A stretch of DNA of 64,000 nt, taken from Branchiostoma floridae (Eukaryota; Chordata; Leptocardii; Amphioxiformes; Branchiostomatidae). The notes under the pieces were generated by a model. That model saw only the letters and a list, made by a program, of their open reading frames with translations. It did no database searches and had not been told where the DNA came from. The stretch spans positions 3,552,157-3,616,156 of the forward strand of contig NC_049985.1 of the NCBI RefSeq assembly GCF_000003815.2, in the 5' to 3' direction. Of the stretch, positions 35,077 to 47,012 are shown piece after piece; within the stretch, counting starts at the first letter, position 1; every line of letters begins with the position of its first letter. The translations under genes and the position numbers were made by a program.

Positions 35077-35296
35077 GGCCACACCAATTTATCTCCTTGG
35101 CTATTGGACATTTTGAGGTGAAAGTAAAGCAAGTGGACATCATAAAAGCAGAGGGCAGGGAGGAATACTTCAATCTGACTTTAGTCACAACATAAGACTG
35201 AGTGCACCAAGGCATAAACTTGGTCCTCAAGCTTTGTTTTCGTTACGTTTTCCCTTTTTTTAGATCCGAGAACCAACAAATTAAATTCATGTGAAC
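35077..35296. mobile_element. MITE family A, near-complete copy
   Basis: It begins GGCCACACCAATTTATCTCC, then TTGGCTATTGGA. The interior, in the opposite sense to the copy at 11611, has CATAAAAGCAGAGGGCAGGG and a CACCAAGGCATAAACTTGGT stretch. It ends GAGAACCAACAAATTAAATT. The element appears inverted relative to 11611 and 50788. Confidence 0.8.
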
Positions 35297-35334
35297 TTAA
35301 TTGTTCAAGTCAAGACTATTTAAGCATTCTAGCA

Positions 35335-36390
35335 TAAGATAAGTTATGCAAATCATTGCTTGTATCTTGTACAGTCAGCTAAACGATTAGAATCATTGAA
35401 CAGTTACAGTCAACTCCAAGGGATCAAAGCCAGTCATGTCTGTCAAGAAGAATCAGATCAACATGCGCAGCGTCGCAACCGAGACCGTTTAAGTCTTTTA
35501 CCATAGGATACGTTTATGTAAATAATTGATTGCAACATCTATACACATTATAAGATGCTCATATGGCCAGCTAACTGATTATAACTACCGGATGATAGTT
35601 ATTCAACTCTTCAGGAGTAAAGTGTGCTTCTGTATCAAGTTCTGATCATTGTTTGATCTGAGACTACTTAAATCTAGCAGCATGAAATGTAAATGATTGA
35701 TTTCCAAGACTTACATGCAATAAACTGCTTATAAGAACAGCTAAATTGTTGTGATTATAAAACTGTTACAGTTGCAGCCAACTCTATCGTGTAAAGTATG
35801 TTGATACTAGTCATTCCAGTCATCAGATTTGCATTATTTTACAATTTAGCATGGAATCCTTTTTTTAAAACCATGACTTCACGTCTTGTTATACACACCT
35901 TACAATATCTAGTCAGTCGGACAGTTAGAACTATCAAACATTTACAGAATATTCAGTAACTGTTGAAGCTAATCCCTTTGCATCAGTCAAGGGAGATCAA
36001 ATTGTTACAGCTTTGCATAATAGTTGTTCCATCGGAGACCACTTAAGTCTGTTACCATAGAATATGTTATGTAGGCCATCGATTATAACACTTTCGGGCC
36101 ATATGGTGATTCAACGTGAACTAGTTTTACAGTCAGCAAAATGAGCGCGAGAATTATTCAAGTTACACTGTGTGGTGACATATGGTTTCAAATCTACAGC
36201 AAGCAAATTTTGATGTTTAATATATTTGATTTAGATAAGAAAGATATTGGTTTTTCTGGGAATGAAGAGAGAAGAATTATTCATATTACGCAACATAGTG
36301 ACATATCGTTTCTGGGCTAAGGCTAGCAAATTTTGGAAGTTTATCATATTTGATCCAAACGAGAGATAAATAAAATGACTTCAAGTTTGT
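35335..36390. repeat. Degenerate tandem array, about 180 bp unit
   Basis: Recurring phrases are a 'accataggatacgttatgtaaat' stretch, GATTATAACA, 'gatgctcatatggccagcta', 'aacagttacag' and 'gtcaactcc...gatcaaag'. They occur at roughly 180-190 bp steps from 35340 to 36370, about five units. The divergence is high, so this is an old array next to the fresher 183-bp array. Confidence 0.55.
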
Positions 36391-36809
36391 TGAAATAATC
36401 CTGCTTAAAAAAGGTGCGCTGAAGCGAGAAATATTCGTTCTGCCAGCTCCTGACGCTAAAAATAATTACCTGACAGGCGTTGAGGAATTTACCGAGATAA
36501 ATTGAAAGATAAGTTTCCAAGTTCCCTGCCCCGCCGGACTGTCAGAGTGTGAAAAATGGAATTATGGTGAAGTTGGAAGTGCGGAATATTTCTCCGATGA
36601 ATTTGAGAGATACGGCGGGTAATATCTGGTTTGCGGAGTCATCGGAAACGCGGATCAGCTTGGAGAAACCCTTATTAAAACTGCCAGTCAACCATTCCTC
36701 GCCTTAATGGCAGCCAATTTCTCATCATCGGGTGGATAAGTGAGTTTTGGGGGCTGGAAATACTGTCTGCATGTGCGGGTTAGCTCAGGTGAAATTGGAG
36801 CTGTGCAGT
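36391..36809. other. Intron 1, single-copy block
   Basis: About 420 bp of moderately G+C-rich sequence without repeats or a supported frame, for example around GCTCCTGACGCTAAAAATAA and GAAACGCGGATCAGCTTGG. It is possible regulatory DNA, with no specific motif evidence. Confidence 0.3.
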
Positions 36810-36811
36810 TA

Positions 36812-36993
36812 CTGTAAATGCAAAAATGTTCGCGGCGGCCGCTTCACCGCGAATTTAAAACCACCGCGAACATTCTTCCTTAACAGTAAGAGACTACAGT
36901 GCATGGTGCTACCGCAAAATTAAAACCACCGCAAAAAGTCCATTTTCCCGCTACCGCGAAATTAAATCCCCGCGAACTTAAATGCATTTACAG
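36812..36993. mobile_element. CG-rich foldback MITE (family C)
   Basis: The terminal inverted repeats CTGTAAATGCA and TGCATTTACAG are flanked by TA on both sides. The interior alternates GTTCGCGGCGGC, ACCGCGAATTTAAAACCACC and CCGCGAACTT, a multi-stem palindromic structure. There is no coding capacity. Elements of this composition are widespread in marine invertebrate genomes. Confidence 0.85.
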
Positions 36994-37132
36994 TACGTCT
37001 CATGTCACCTATACTTAACTGACTAGTTTATCATATCATAAAATAATTAACCCACTTGTAAATTGCTTTTAATTCTTGATTCTTGAGTGCAACTGACAAA
37101 GTTAAACCTATGCAAGTGATGACCCTTTCTAT

Positions 37133-37157
37133 AAAGAAAGAAAGAAAGAAAGAAAGC
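37133..37157. repeat. (GAAA)n microsatellite
   Basis: About six tandem AAAG units in intron 1. Confidence 0.85.
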
Positions 37158-37234
37158 AAATATAAGACTGATCTGTCCACTGTTAGATACATTTTTCATT
37201 GACACAAACATTAAGAATCCTGTCTTTTGCAAAT

Positions 37235-37320
37235 TGCAACCACCTGTTCCCATAGACCAGATTTTATCAGTCCCCCGAGTGGTCTTCTTCTAATAGGCAG
37301 TTTTGACTGTCAGAAGATTG
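37235..37320. repeat. Dispersed repeat family D
   Basis: It shares ATAGACCAGATTTTATCAGT, GAGTGGTCT and GGCAGTTTTGA with 54220-54285, about 90% alike over 75 bp by eye. Confidence 0.75.
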
Positions 37321-39215
37321 AAAAGTAGCAACATTTTCAAAAATCCTTTTTTTTCTTTTAAGACTGAACGGTGAAGCACTAATTGATGGAACTAAAATTC
37401 ATTTGGCACTGGTACAGTAACTCCTGAAGTTACCTGTACGAGTGGAGGTGTGCAGAAAGAGGTACTAGTATTTGGAGCCCTACAGTTTGGTGTCCATGAG
37501 GACTACATGATTGGTTACCTATACCCTATAATGGCATAAAGGCTCCCCGTATGATACAGCACAAGCTGACGCCGCGCTGGAGTGGAGACTTAATGAAATT
37601 TTCAAGTCGGCACACAAACTTGCGCGCCCGCTGGTAGGAAATTGGTTTTTGGTTGTTTGATTTTGATTTGAGCGCCGGCCTCGCAGGGTACTCCACTTTA
37701 AGGGCTGATCGGCTGCCAGACGGCCACATCAATGTGATCGGTTGTTTTGGGGATATGCTTGCTTGAAAGAAAAAAAACAGGTTTGCAGAAACAGGAGATT
37801 TGCTTCAAGCATTTGGGGAATTGGAGCCTCTTTTTTACAGCTTCTGGTTCCCTTTTTTACTTAGGTTACACAATTGCTTGTAACATCGCAAGTGACAAAA
37901 GTAGATAAATCACTGAAGGTAGAGTCAAGAATGTTTTGCCAAGAAGCTTTTGGTGTTCTGGATTCCATTTCTTAAATGTTTAGAAAGTCCAGGACATTGT
38001 ACATGTACTTGTACACCATTTCCTCCAATTTGGAGCCTACTACAAAATGTAGTATCTTTTTCATCATCATCTTTTATTTCTAGCCTGATATCTAACCTTG
38101 CTCATCTTTGGCCATCTTAACTGTGAATCAGAATAAATCTTATGGCTCCAATATTTGGCTGAAAACTGTCCAAGAAACAACTGATAAGTTTAGAGTGGCC
38201 CAGGGACCACCTGTGACTGGCCAGATCCGGTCACCTGTGCCTGTTGTCCTGCACAGGTTGGCTATGCTGAGATATGACCTAAATAAGAAATGGTCTCTGA
38301 TTAAGTAGTCAATCTTCATTAATCGAATTGTTCCACTTTCGGCCTTCACATGGTTGGGAGAAGGACTAGCCAGTAGAAACTCTTCCCTGAATTAAGTCTA
38401 AACTGCCCCAGAAGATGTTTCAAGAGACTGATAGAATCTCGTCTATAAGGACAGGTGGTCAGTTTGGACAGGAATCTTAATGCTTGTGTCAACACAATTT
38501 GGCCAGGTGGTCCTTAGCTTCGACTCAGTACTTCAAACTGAACTAAAAAAAATTGAAGACAAGATAGACAAACCTACTCGCTCAACAGAAACTAAGGAGT
38601 AGAGACTGCCCTTAGAATTTTTTTTCTACCATAAATTCATCTATTTCTACAGGGACTTAATTTCATAGTAGAGTCCACAGTGTTTTAATTTTTCTAGTTG
38701 AAATGATTCCATGGCACAACTACTAGTAATACATTGTAAATGCTTATTGCCAGCATCTGATTTACAAAAAGTCTTTCCAGTATGCGGTACCTCCAAATCT
38801 TGGTAAAGCAATTCTAAACAGCAAGGCTCTTGCAATTTTTCTTAATCATAAGGCTCTTGCAATTTTTCTTAATTATCATTATTATACAATATTGATATCT
38901 GGAGCTAGGTGAACCTTTGCCTGCATGATAAAAGTCATGTATCTTTTATCGGTCTCAATTTTCCTGAAAATTGATGACTGGGTTGGTAATTTCAAACTCA
39001 TACATATTGACATGCTCTCAGGAGTCAATCAATACCAACTGCCTTGCAAATACATAAACTGAATTTTTTTTAACACGACTGGCAAATCTCTCCATATCGT
39101 AGCTCTGAGCCATTGGTCATGATCAATTCTTTTATAAAGCTTGTGGTCAAAATTTCTCAAGAAGAACACTCTGGGGACTGAACAAATAAATCTGGTTTAT
39201 GTTTTCTTAAAGCTT
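37321..39215. other. Intron 1, mostly unassigned
   Basis: No gene. The block at 37520-37740 is G+C-rich and single-copy. 38430-38520 contains a family D-like GGACAGGTGGTCAGTTTGGA. 'aaggctcttgcaatttttctta' is directly repeated at 38822 and 38850. Confidence 0.35.
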
Positions 39216-39229
39216 GCATCTATGGGGAA

Positions 39230-39900
39230 AAATGATTCAAGGCACCACATTAGCTAAGTGGTCCTTGTGTAGACGTAGCCAGTTATACAGATTTGAATGT
39301 ACAGTATTGCCCTTTCTTCCAGTTTCATATCAATGTATTTTACTAGTTGATACAAAGCCAAGACTTTTTAATCTAACTGAAGGCTATAACAGTTACTGAG
39401 GTCTAACATATGAGTTTGGACCCAATAGCTTCTGGGAACCACGTATGGCAGAACCGAAAGTGTACAAAAAAGTCTCAGATGTCCATGGCCGGGGATACTG
39501 TTACATAATTGTAGGGGAAATGTTGCAGACTTCGAAAAATGAAGTAAGGGACCAGCAAAAGTGTTCACATTGGCCAGGTTGTTCTTCTGTAGAGGTGGCC
39601 ACTTGTACAGATTTGAATGTACAGTTACTGTATTTCCCTCAGTTATAGTTCCGTATCAATGAATTTTACTGGTTGACACAAAGGCAAGACAGACTCACTG
39701 AGTCTGTTAAACCAAGGAGGTTAACCTAAGGCTATTATGAAGGTCTAGCATATGAGTTTGGACCATATAACTTCTGGGAATCGCACACTGGGGTGTATTA
39801 AACAATGGCAGAACCGAAAGTATACAAAAAAGGCTCAGATGTCCATGGCAGAGGATACTGTTACATAATTGTAGGGGAAATGCTGCAGACTTTGGGCTTC
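39230..39900. repeat. Tandem duplication, about 320-340 bp unit
   Basis: 'tacagatttgaatgtacagt' occurs at 39286 and 39607, 'tatgagtttggacc' at 39409 and 39750, and 'ggatactgttacataattgt' at 39495 and 39857. Two units are present, about 85% alike by eye, with family D-like 'gtggtccttgtgtag' at the start of the first. Confidence 0.8.
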
Positions 39901-40034
39901 CCACTGCTGAGGGCATGGGAGGGTCCTGGGGGCAAACACATGGAAACTGTTGTCTGAACAAATCGGTTACAGTTTCGGGACCTCTTTCATCATGTCAACT
40001 CCTCTGGAAGACATTAAAACTCATCAAATAGTTC

Positions 40035-40052
40035 CTACATCTACATCTACAT
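40035..40052 (-). repeat. Short tandem 3' tail of the retrotransposon
   Basis: Three units of ATGTAG on the minus strand lie just beyond the 3' end of the reverse transcriptase fragment. CR1/L2-group elements typically end in short tandem repeats rather than poly(A). Confidence 0.65.
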
Positions 40053-40113
40053 AGGATACCCCCAAATGACCCCGCGAGGGGCAAAAGTAGGGGGGGGAGC
40101 TGAGGCTCCCGGG

Positions 40114-40795
40114 TTAGGGCGGGCAGGCCGCCTGCCTGGCACGGAAGTGCTCAACGTTGGGAGCGCTTACAACCGTGCCAGGCAGGGCATTCCACTCGGG
40201 AATTGTGCGTGGGAAAAAAGAATGTTTGTAGATATCGGTGCGTGCAAATATGTGTTGATATTTGAAGTCGTGACTACCCCGGGTGCGCCCTTGGGCAGGC
40301 TTCAGAATATTGCTGGCGTCTATGTTAATATTATTGTTGACTACTTTATAGAAAAAGGTGAGGCGGGCGTTCCTCCTCCTTTCGGAGAGCGGGCGCCACT
40401 GCAGGTCTGAAAGCATTTGTGTCACGCTGCTAGTCTGCCGGTAGTCATTTAGGGTCACTCGGGCTGCCCTGCGCTGGACGGCCTCCACCGCCTGTATCCC
40501 TTTGTTGGTGTACGGGTCCCAGACGATGGCACTATATTCCAAGTGAGGCCGTACCAGCGCTTTGTAACAAGTGGCCTTGACCCTAGATGGACAATGGGTC
40601 AAGTTGCGCCGAATGACTCCTAGGACCTTACCAGCTTTGCTAGTGGCGTGGTTGATATGGGTGTCCCACCGCAAATCGTCGGACAGTTGTACTCCAAGAT
40701 AGGGGTGGGACTTAACACCGGTAAGGGCTTCTCCACAGAGGGAGTACTGAGTCCTAATGGTAATGTTCAACATGTGCCGTTGCCTTTAGCAAAGA
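40114..40795 (-). pseudogene. CR1/L2-like non-LTR retrotransposon, 5'-truncated reverse transcriptase
   Basis: An uninterrupted frame of about 220 codons encodes the C-terminal part of a non-LTR reverse transcriptase. Recognisable family signatures are HPYLGVQLSDDLRW followed by HI, KAGKVLGVIRRNL, ALVRPHLEYSAIVWDP, IQAVEAVQRRAARV and a LTFFYKVV stretch. The catalytic palm with the F/YxDD box and the endonuclease are absent, so the copy is 5'-truncated near 40795, as is usual for target-primed insertion. The first ATG at 40773 is not a true start. The frame has no internal stop, suggesting a fairly recent insertion. It lies in intron 1 in the same orientation as the host gene. The assignment to the CR1/L2 group rather than Jockey or others is tentative. 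Confidence 0.88.
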
Positions 40796-40799
40796 GGTT

Positions 40800-41265
40800 A
40801 AAATTACCAAGTACCAAGTCAATGTTTTCCTTTGTTAATCACCAAGAAACAAGGTGTGTGAAAATTTCTCTTGTCCTTGTACTATTGCAAAACTAATTGG
40901 ACACCTTAGTAGACTTTTCTTCTTCCTAACCTCTCTTAAGAATGAAAAAAAAGTTAATTTTTTGCCTTTTATAATTTGCTCTGTAACGTTAATTGTTACT
41001 GACTTATGCCAATCAGTCTTACAAGCCAAAGATTTTGGCAAAAAAATGAAAGTAAACTCAGAAAGTAAAAGTAAACTCAGAAAGCGAAAGTGAACCCATT
41101 GTTAAACCCTTTGTTTATTTTTAGCAGCATTTTCTTTGTTCTCTTCCAAAGTGCCTTTGGGTGTGTGTTGTTTAACAACAAGGTGGTAACAGGATTATTT
41201 TATAATTCCTCCTGTCTTTTCTAGTTTTGTTTATATAAGAGTTTATAGAATCTAAATGTAAACTA
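40800..41265. other. Intron 1, AT-rich, no gene seen
   Basis: No recognised feature apart from a small direct repeat, 'aaagtaaactcagaaag', near 41046-41085. Confidence 0.35.
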
Positions 41266-41274
41266 AGATATTGT

Positions 41275-41745
41275 TGCCTTTTGTCCCATAATCATTAGTG
41301 AAAGTGAAGTTGTTTACTCTGATGACCCCTAAATGAAGCTGAGGACAATAGCTGGAACAAAAGAAAGGCTTTTGTACACACAGTTTTATTTGCCCTCCAT
41401 TTCCTTTAATCCCCCTCAAGCAAGGACATAAAGCCTCGGACAAATATCCCATCATTAGTGTTGGTACTTTGATTTTCTGTAGACAAAGCTGGGCATAAAG
41501 GCTCAAACAATAGAATACCTTTTCTACGCACCATTTTATTTCACCTCCAGTTTTCCTAATCCCACTCAAGCAATGCTATAAAAAGCCGCAGACCAATTCT
41601 CGATCATTAGTGAGAATACAGTTAGCTTTCTGTAGCTGGGAACAAAGGCTCAAACAATGAGGAGTGCTTTTTCTACACACATTTATATTTGCCCTCCATT
41701 TTCTTTAATCTCTCTCATCAAAAAGAAAAGAATTTCCTTTATCAT
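41275..41745. repeat. Tandem repeat, about 158 bp unit
   Basis: ATCATTAGTG occurs at 41286, 41450 and 41605. 'tttatttgccctccatttcctttaatc' occurs in the first and third copies and a variant in the second. 'aaaggctcaaacaat' occurs at about 41500 and 41645. Three units are present. Confidence 0.8.
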
Positions 41746-41879
41746 CACAAAACTCAAAATGTGGGACAGCATAATTAGCCAGTGCCTCAAAAGAAGAAAC
41801 CAAACCTTTGAGTTATGTACTGAAAATAACAGATCGTTAGATCTAAAGACTTGACATTTTTTTTAAAATCTTGTTTTGT

Positions 41880-42165
41880 ATTATCGTATCTTTGTGTGTT
41901 CCCTTCCAATTAGGGCATGAGTTTTCAAGTAAGGATTCTATATAACTGGCTCATTACCTCTACTTAGAAATATCAGATAGATCTAAAGTCTTGATATTTT
42001 AAAAAATCTTGTATCTGTGTGTTCCTTTGCAATTAGGGCATGAGTTTTCAAATAAAGATTCTATATATTAACGAACCTTGTATCTGTGTGTTCCCTTGCA
42101 ATTAGGGCATGAGTTTTCAAATAAGGATTCTATATAACCGGCTCATTACCTTTACTACAAACAAA
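41880..42165. repeat. Tandem repeat, three unequal units
   Basis: 'tgtgtgttcccttgcaatta' followed by GGGCATGAGTTTTCAAATAA and GATTCTATATA occurs at about 41890, 42014 and 42086. The first and third continue into 'ggctcattacct'; the middle one is shorter. Confidence 0.85.
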
Positions 42166-42169
42166 CATG

Positions 42170-43005
42170 GACTGCTTAACCCATTGTTGGTGTGTATACG
42201 CGAGGCAGGGGGCATGAGGGACCACCAAGGTTCCCACCTCCGTCTCTATTCATGGATTCTTACCACCATCTGTCTACTTTGTCCTGCTATGGCTTCTCCC
42301 ATCCACTCACATCTGCATTACAATTGCAGATTGAATGGGACCAGGACCCCAAAAGATGGCAATTACTCTACGGGTCAGCCTGTTTCGGGCGGGACCAGGA
42401 CACAAAGTATCTAGCTACTAGTGTAAATGTATAAAGGCTCTGTGGCTTGCATTTTTGGGATTGGTGGTTTTTGGTCTGATTGTGTACTAACTTTTTTCTG
42501 ACGCCTATGATGAATATATTTTTATGGAGAGTTAGCCTTATCGGAACACTACAGTTATAAACTGGCATGTTAGCATCCAAGAAAATAAATTGCAATGAAA
42601 GAACACGCACTACAGAGCCTGCCATGAGGGATAGAATATGTGATCACTCTCCCTAAAATGGTAGTGACTGTTCTTGGTTTGGTGTCTTTTGATGTTAGCC
42701 CACAACAAAGGCAATTGTATAGTGCACTTGTTAGACCATTTCCTGATAAAAATATAACAGCAGAGAGCAAAAGTCAAAAACAAACAAAAAAATGCCTGCA
42801 GCAAAATTGGAAGAACCCATTCTTATCAGATTCCAAAGCCTTTTATTCAATGTTTTTGTTAATGAATTACTTTTCAATTTGAAAAGAAATTATGATGTTT
42901 ATTCATTTCCAACCCAGACAGAAGCCATTGCATTTACAAATTGTCTCAAAGCATAATCCCCTTTGATTGAAAAGTTGTTTTGTTTTGGGAAAACCAATTG
43001 GGGGC
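42170..43005. other. Intron 1, no feature recognised
   Basis: No gene or repeat family identified. Short overlapping frames on both strands at 42110-42770 have no domain features. Confidence 0.3.
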
Positions 43006-43009
43006 TGGT

Positions 43010-43740
43010 TAAAAAAACAATTTGGGGATGAAAAAACAATTTGGGGTGTGAATTATTGAAGAGCAGTCCTGCTTTCACATGTGACAGAGAACAGACTAAT
43101 TAGCTGACTGGAAAGAAAAACAATTCGAGGTGTGAACTGGGAGGTACATGCTGGTTCACAGGCACATGTGGCTCAAACTCATGGCCAACATTTTGAAGGC
43201 ACCTTTTTATGACTGAATGGTTACTGTCTTTTTATGACAGTTCAACTGATGATTACTATGTGTGCTGCTCAAAGTTTTGTATTGTTTCCAGTGAAGAGGG
43301 CAGTTAGGCCACACCAATTCTAGTTGCTTTAATTCTTGGATGATAAAAAGACAAGATTAAAACTTTTAAAACTTTTAGAGAGCATGTAAATGTAGCAAGA
43401 TGCAAGTTTTCCTCCCGGCTTCCTATTTTCAAGTTGACTGCCTTTTACACCTCTTCTTAAACTGACAAACACTGGCATGGAATTTTATCTGAAACCTACG
43501 TATACATATTCAATGTTCAAATGCTGCTCTGCTATAGGGGCTTGAGGTCACACATGCTTGCCAAAGGAAAAATAATTGGTGCTTAAAAAAAGACAGAACA
43601 ATTTGCCGAGGTGTGAATTGGGAGTGAAGGACACATGTCACATATGCCTGCTGAATGGAAAATGATTGTTTTTCCCATAAAAAGATGAGAAGGAACTTCG
43701 AGGTGTGAACTGGAAGTTGGGGGCACATGTCGCACATGTG
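43010..43740. repeat. Interspersed short repeats, about 95 bp unit
   Basis: 'aggtgtgaactggga'-like text followed by CACATGT-GCACATGTG-like text recurs at about 43120, 43610 and 43700. GGTCACACATGCTTGCC, TGTCACATATGCCTGCTG and TGTCGCACATGTGTGC at 43536-43741 are spaced about 95 bp apart. A family A fragment interrupts the group at 43308-43480. Confidence 0.6.
43308..43480. mobile_element. MITE family A, partial copy
   Basis: The left terminus GGCCACACCAATTCTAGTTG, then AATTCTTGGAT, and the interior AAGTTTTCCTCCCGGCTTCC are clear. The right terminus is missing. Confidence 0.65.
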
Positions 43741-44294
43741 TGCGGTGGGCTTGTGGTGTTGGGACTGGAGCAGCCTGAGAAAACATGGCCTGGGTCAGCA
43801 GGGTTCTGAGGAGCACCTTGCACTGCCTTGGGAAGTGGAGCCAGATCTCCATCAAGTTTCATGTTTTGAAAAAGTAGTAAGGATTCAAACTACAAAGCTT
43901 CTGGTTCAAAAGCATGGATCCAAAACAACTTAATGACGCACAAAAGCTACAGACCAATTTCCTTTCCTTACATCTACCAGTGTCCGTCATATCAGTCTGT
44001 ACTCTTGTTTTACCCATCAAGAAGTTTTCATAAAGGGGAAAAAAGGAAAGGGTATTTTTTTTTCAGTAATTGCACCTCTGAGTATTGCAACTTTTGTATC
44101 AGTAAGTCAAATAGAAAAACTGACATCTAATTTCAGCTTTTCTGGGAATTCTCAAGAGTGCAGAGACATTGAAGCTGTCTTCTGATTTAGTACGATTGAT
44201 GCGAACCAAACGGAAACATCAGAAGATGATTGATTTGTTGTTGTTCTCTGCCTTTCTTGTCTGAACAGAGAAACGATCTCTGTCATATGTGCCT

Positions 44295-44565
44295 TGGCAG
44301 CTGCCAGACCAATACAGGAGCAAAGACTGTTCTACAACAAAGGAAGACTCAAAAGAACACAAAAGAGCACTGACTGTGGTCCAAAGTCAGAGGAGGAAAA
44401 ACGTTTTCAAGAAAAGACTGTCAACGTCTTGCAAGATGGATAAAACTACAAGTATTTTATCCTTATATGCCTTATAGAGAAGTGGTCCAAAATCAGAAGA
44501 GGCATAGATATCTTCAACAAAAGACTGTCAACATCTTGCAAGATGGTGTAAAACCTACAAGACTA
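44295..44565. repeat. Two-unit duplication
   Basis: 'agactgtcaacgtcttgcaagatgg' at 44415 and 'agactgtcaacatcttgcaagatgg' at 44523, each preceded by 'ggtccaaaatcagaagagg'-like text, form two units about 108 bp apart. Confidence 0.7.
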
Positions 44566-44784
44566 TGATAGATATCCTTATACCCCTGGTAGTCTTAACA
44601 AGAAAGAAGTCAGCAACTGTTGAAGTGAAAAAGTACCTGTTGTATATATCACATCTCCAACACCATCCAGCATTTTGAAATGGGATAATGGTTTTGCCTT
44701 TCAGACACAGAATCTACTGATACTGCACAGGGGGTTCAACGTATCTAGTTGCTTTTTCCTAGTCTCTAGATTCTTCACATCTAT

Positions 44785-45560
44785 GAAAAATCTATCACAC
44801 TAAACCCTGATTTGTAGCAGAAGACTTCAGCAAGAAAAATCTATCTCCAAAAGACCCGAGCCATTTTGCAGCCGAGGCTGTTATACCAGGTGATGTGCAG
44901 AAGGAATTCTACGCTGGTGTCAACCAGATCGAGTCTACATCTATGCAAAATCTATCACACTAAACCCTGATTTGTAGAAGAAGACTTCAGCAAGAAAAAT
45001 CTATCTCCAAAAGACCAGAGCCATTTTGCACTGAGGTTGTTATACTGGGTGATGTGCAGAAGGAATTCTACGCTGGTGTCTGAATTACCAGATCGAATCT
45101 ACATCTATGCAAAAAAGATTTGTAGCAGAAGACTTCAGCAAGAAAAATCTATCTCCAAAAGACCTGAGCCATTTTGCAGCCGAGGCTGTTATACTGGGTG
45201 ATGTGCAGAAGGAATTCTACTCAGGTGTCAACCAGATCGAGTCTACATCTATGCAAAATCTACCTCACTAAACTTTGATTTGTAGCAGAGGACTTCAGCA
45301 AGAAAATCTATCTCCAAAAGACCTGAGCCATTTTGCAGCCGAGGCTGTTATACCAGGTGATGTGCAGAAGGAATTCTACGCTGGTGGCAACCAGATCGAG
45401 TCTACATCTATGCAAAATCTATCACACTAAACTTTGATTTGTAGCAGAAGACTACACCAAGAAAATCTATCTCCAAAAGACCTGAGCCATTTTGCAGCCG
45501 AGGCTGTTATACCAGGTGATGTGCAAAAAGAATTCTCCGCTGGTGTCAACCAGATCGAGT
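44785..45560 (+). repeat. Tandem array, about 157 bp unit with coding-like frame
   Basis: Five units contain TTTGTAGCAGAAGACTTCAG (near 44812, 44970, 45118, 45281, 45438; spacing 148-163 bp), then a 'ctatctccaaaagacc' stretch and GATGTGCAGAAGGAATTCTA. The third unit is open for about 48 codons and reads EDFSKKNLSPKDLSHFAAEA and onward. Other units carry one-base changes in the A run that shift this frame, and all end at similar stops. A repeat protein is therefore unlikely; the array may derive from an old coding fragment or simply be open by chance. Confidence 0.85.
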
Positions 45561-45599
45561 AACACAGAGGGGAAAGCCCAGCAGTAATGGAAGAAGAGC

Positions 45600-47010
45600 A
45601 GAGGATATCCCTCTCAAGCCCTCTCACTCCTCCGCCAAAATGTCAGGCGAGGTGCTGGCTTTGATGTCGGTGATTTGGGGGGAATTTACGGGGAAAGAAC
45701 GGCGCGATCAAGTGTCAAAGTGATCGCCAGAGCCTAAGATAGTGGCTTACGGGAGATGGTGACGGAAGAGGCTGCTTCTCATCCTTCTTGCGAATGGGTA
45801 TCATTAAAGGGAGAACAGAGAGAGGCTGGGGAGGAAATCATTAATCCAGTTAAAAGATGTTTTGGAAGGTTGCCAGGAATGGAGCTGGGAGGTCTGAAGG
45901 TGGATGGAATAAAGTTTTACCGGTGATTTTTGTTCCTTTGCTGCATCTTTCTTCACTTCTTTTTAATGCAATTCATCTAAACGTATCAAGAAAAACCTCC
46001 TAGATGAATAGATATCAATGCTCAATGACTACACTAGCAATTAAGGACACCTCACTGCTATAGCAAAACAAGAGAATGAACTTCAAGATATCAATCCTTG
46101 CAATTTTGTTCTTTTGCTGTGAACAAATAAAGAAAGAGTGGCATTCTAACCTTTTCTACTTTGTCCCTGCCCCCTGCTCAACTTCTAAAAACATTGTTAC
46201 TAGATTATAAACATCATTACAGTGTAGTCGTATAGAATTTCTCATTAGCAATTGACTGATAGTCTGCTGATTACATGTGTTTTCCGACAAAGCACTTCAC
46301 ATGTTGTCAGTAAAGAGAAAAGTGGACTTATTATCACATCCTCCAATTTGGTAGAAAGTGTGTCTATAAGATAATGCATCAATCAGGCAGCAGTGATCGG
46401 CATTAACTGTTGATGCTACCAATCACCTGCCAGCCAATGTTGAAACAAACCCTTTGTCTTCTGTGTGTACAAAACTGTGAACAACACATAGATAGCTTGT
46501 AATCCTCACAGCTAAGGTGCGAGGCTTGCCTTCCCACCCATCAAATAACCTGAAATAGAGACTCTGACTCAATTCCCACCTTCCCTTTACACCCTATCCC
46601 AATTTGCAATAGGCACCGCTCTGTAAACCGTTCTCAATTACAAATTTCCCAGCGCTCTCTCCCAAGATTGCCGCGAATCCATCGAAAGAAAGGGTATCGG
46701 AGACTTGGGACTATAGCAGTGGATATACCCTTCCTTTGTGTGATGTACAGAGCTTAAAATGAGATTATTAAGAAACACAGTATAGCTACACAGGGAATTC
46801 TGGCCTACTCAACTTTTACCACCCAGCGCGAGCGATCTGTAATTGAGTCCAAGACGCTGATTCAAAAGTAAGCCCCGACTTGATCTCTGGTAATGAAGAC
46901 TGACTATTCACCGCGGATTACTCGAATCAAGGTATCCACTGGCTTCATTCAGTGTTTACAAACTTCTCAATTAAATCCAACTTTAAACTAAGTAGAGAAC
47001 CTCCCACACT
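45600..47010. other. Intron 1, low-repeat block
   Basis: About 1.4 kb with no transposon recognised. 45620-45900 and 46600-46950 are relatively G+C-rich and single-copy, with AT-core homeodomain-like sites such as TCATTAATCC. They are candidate regulatory DNA by exclusion only. Confidence 0.3.
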
Positions 47011-47012
47011 AC

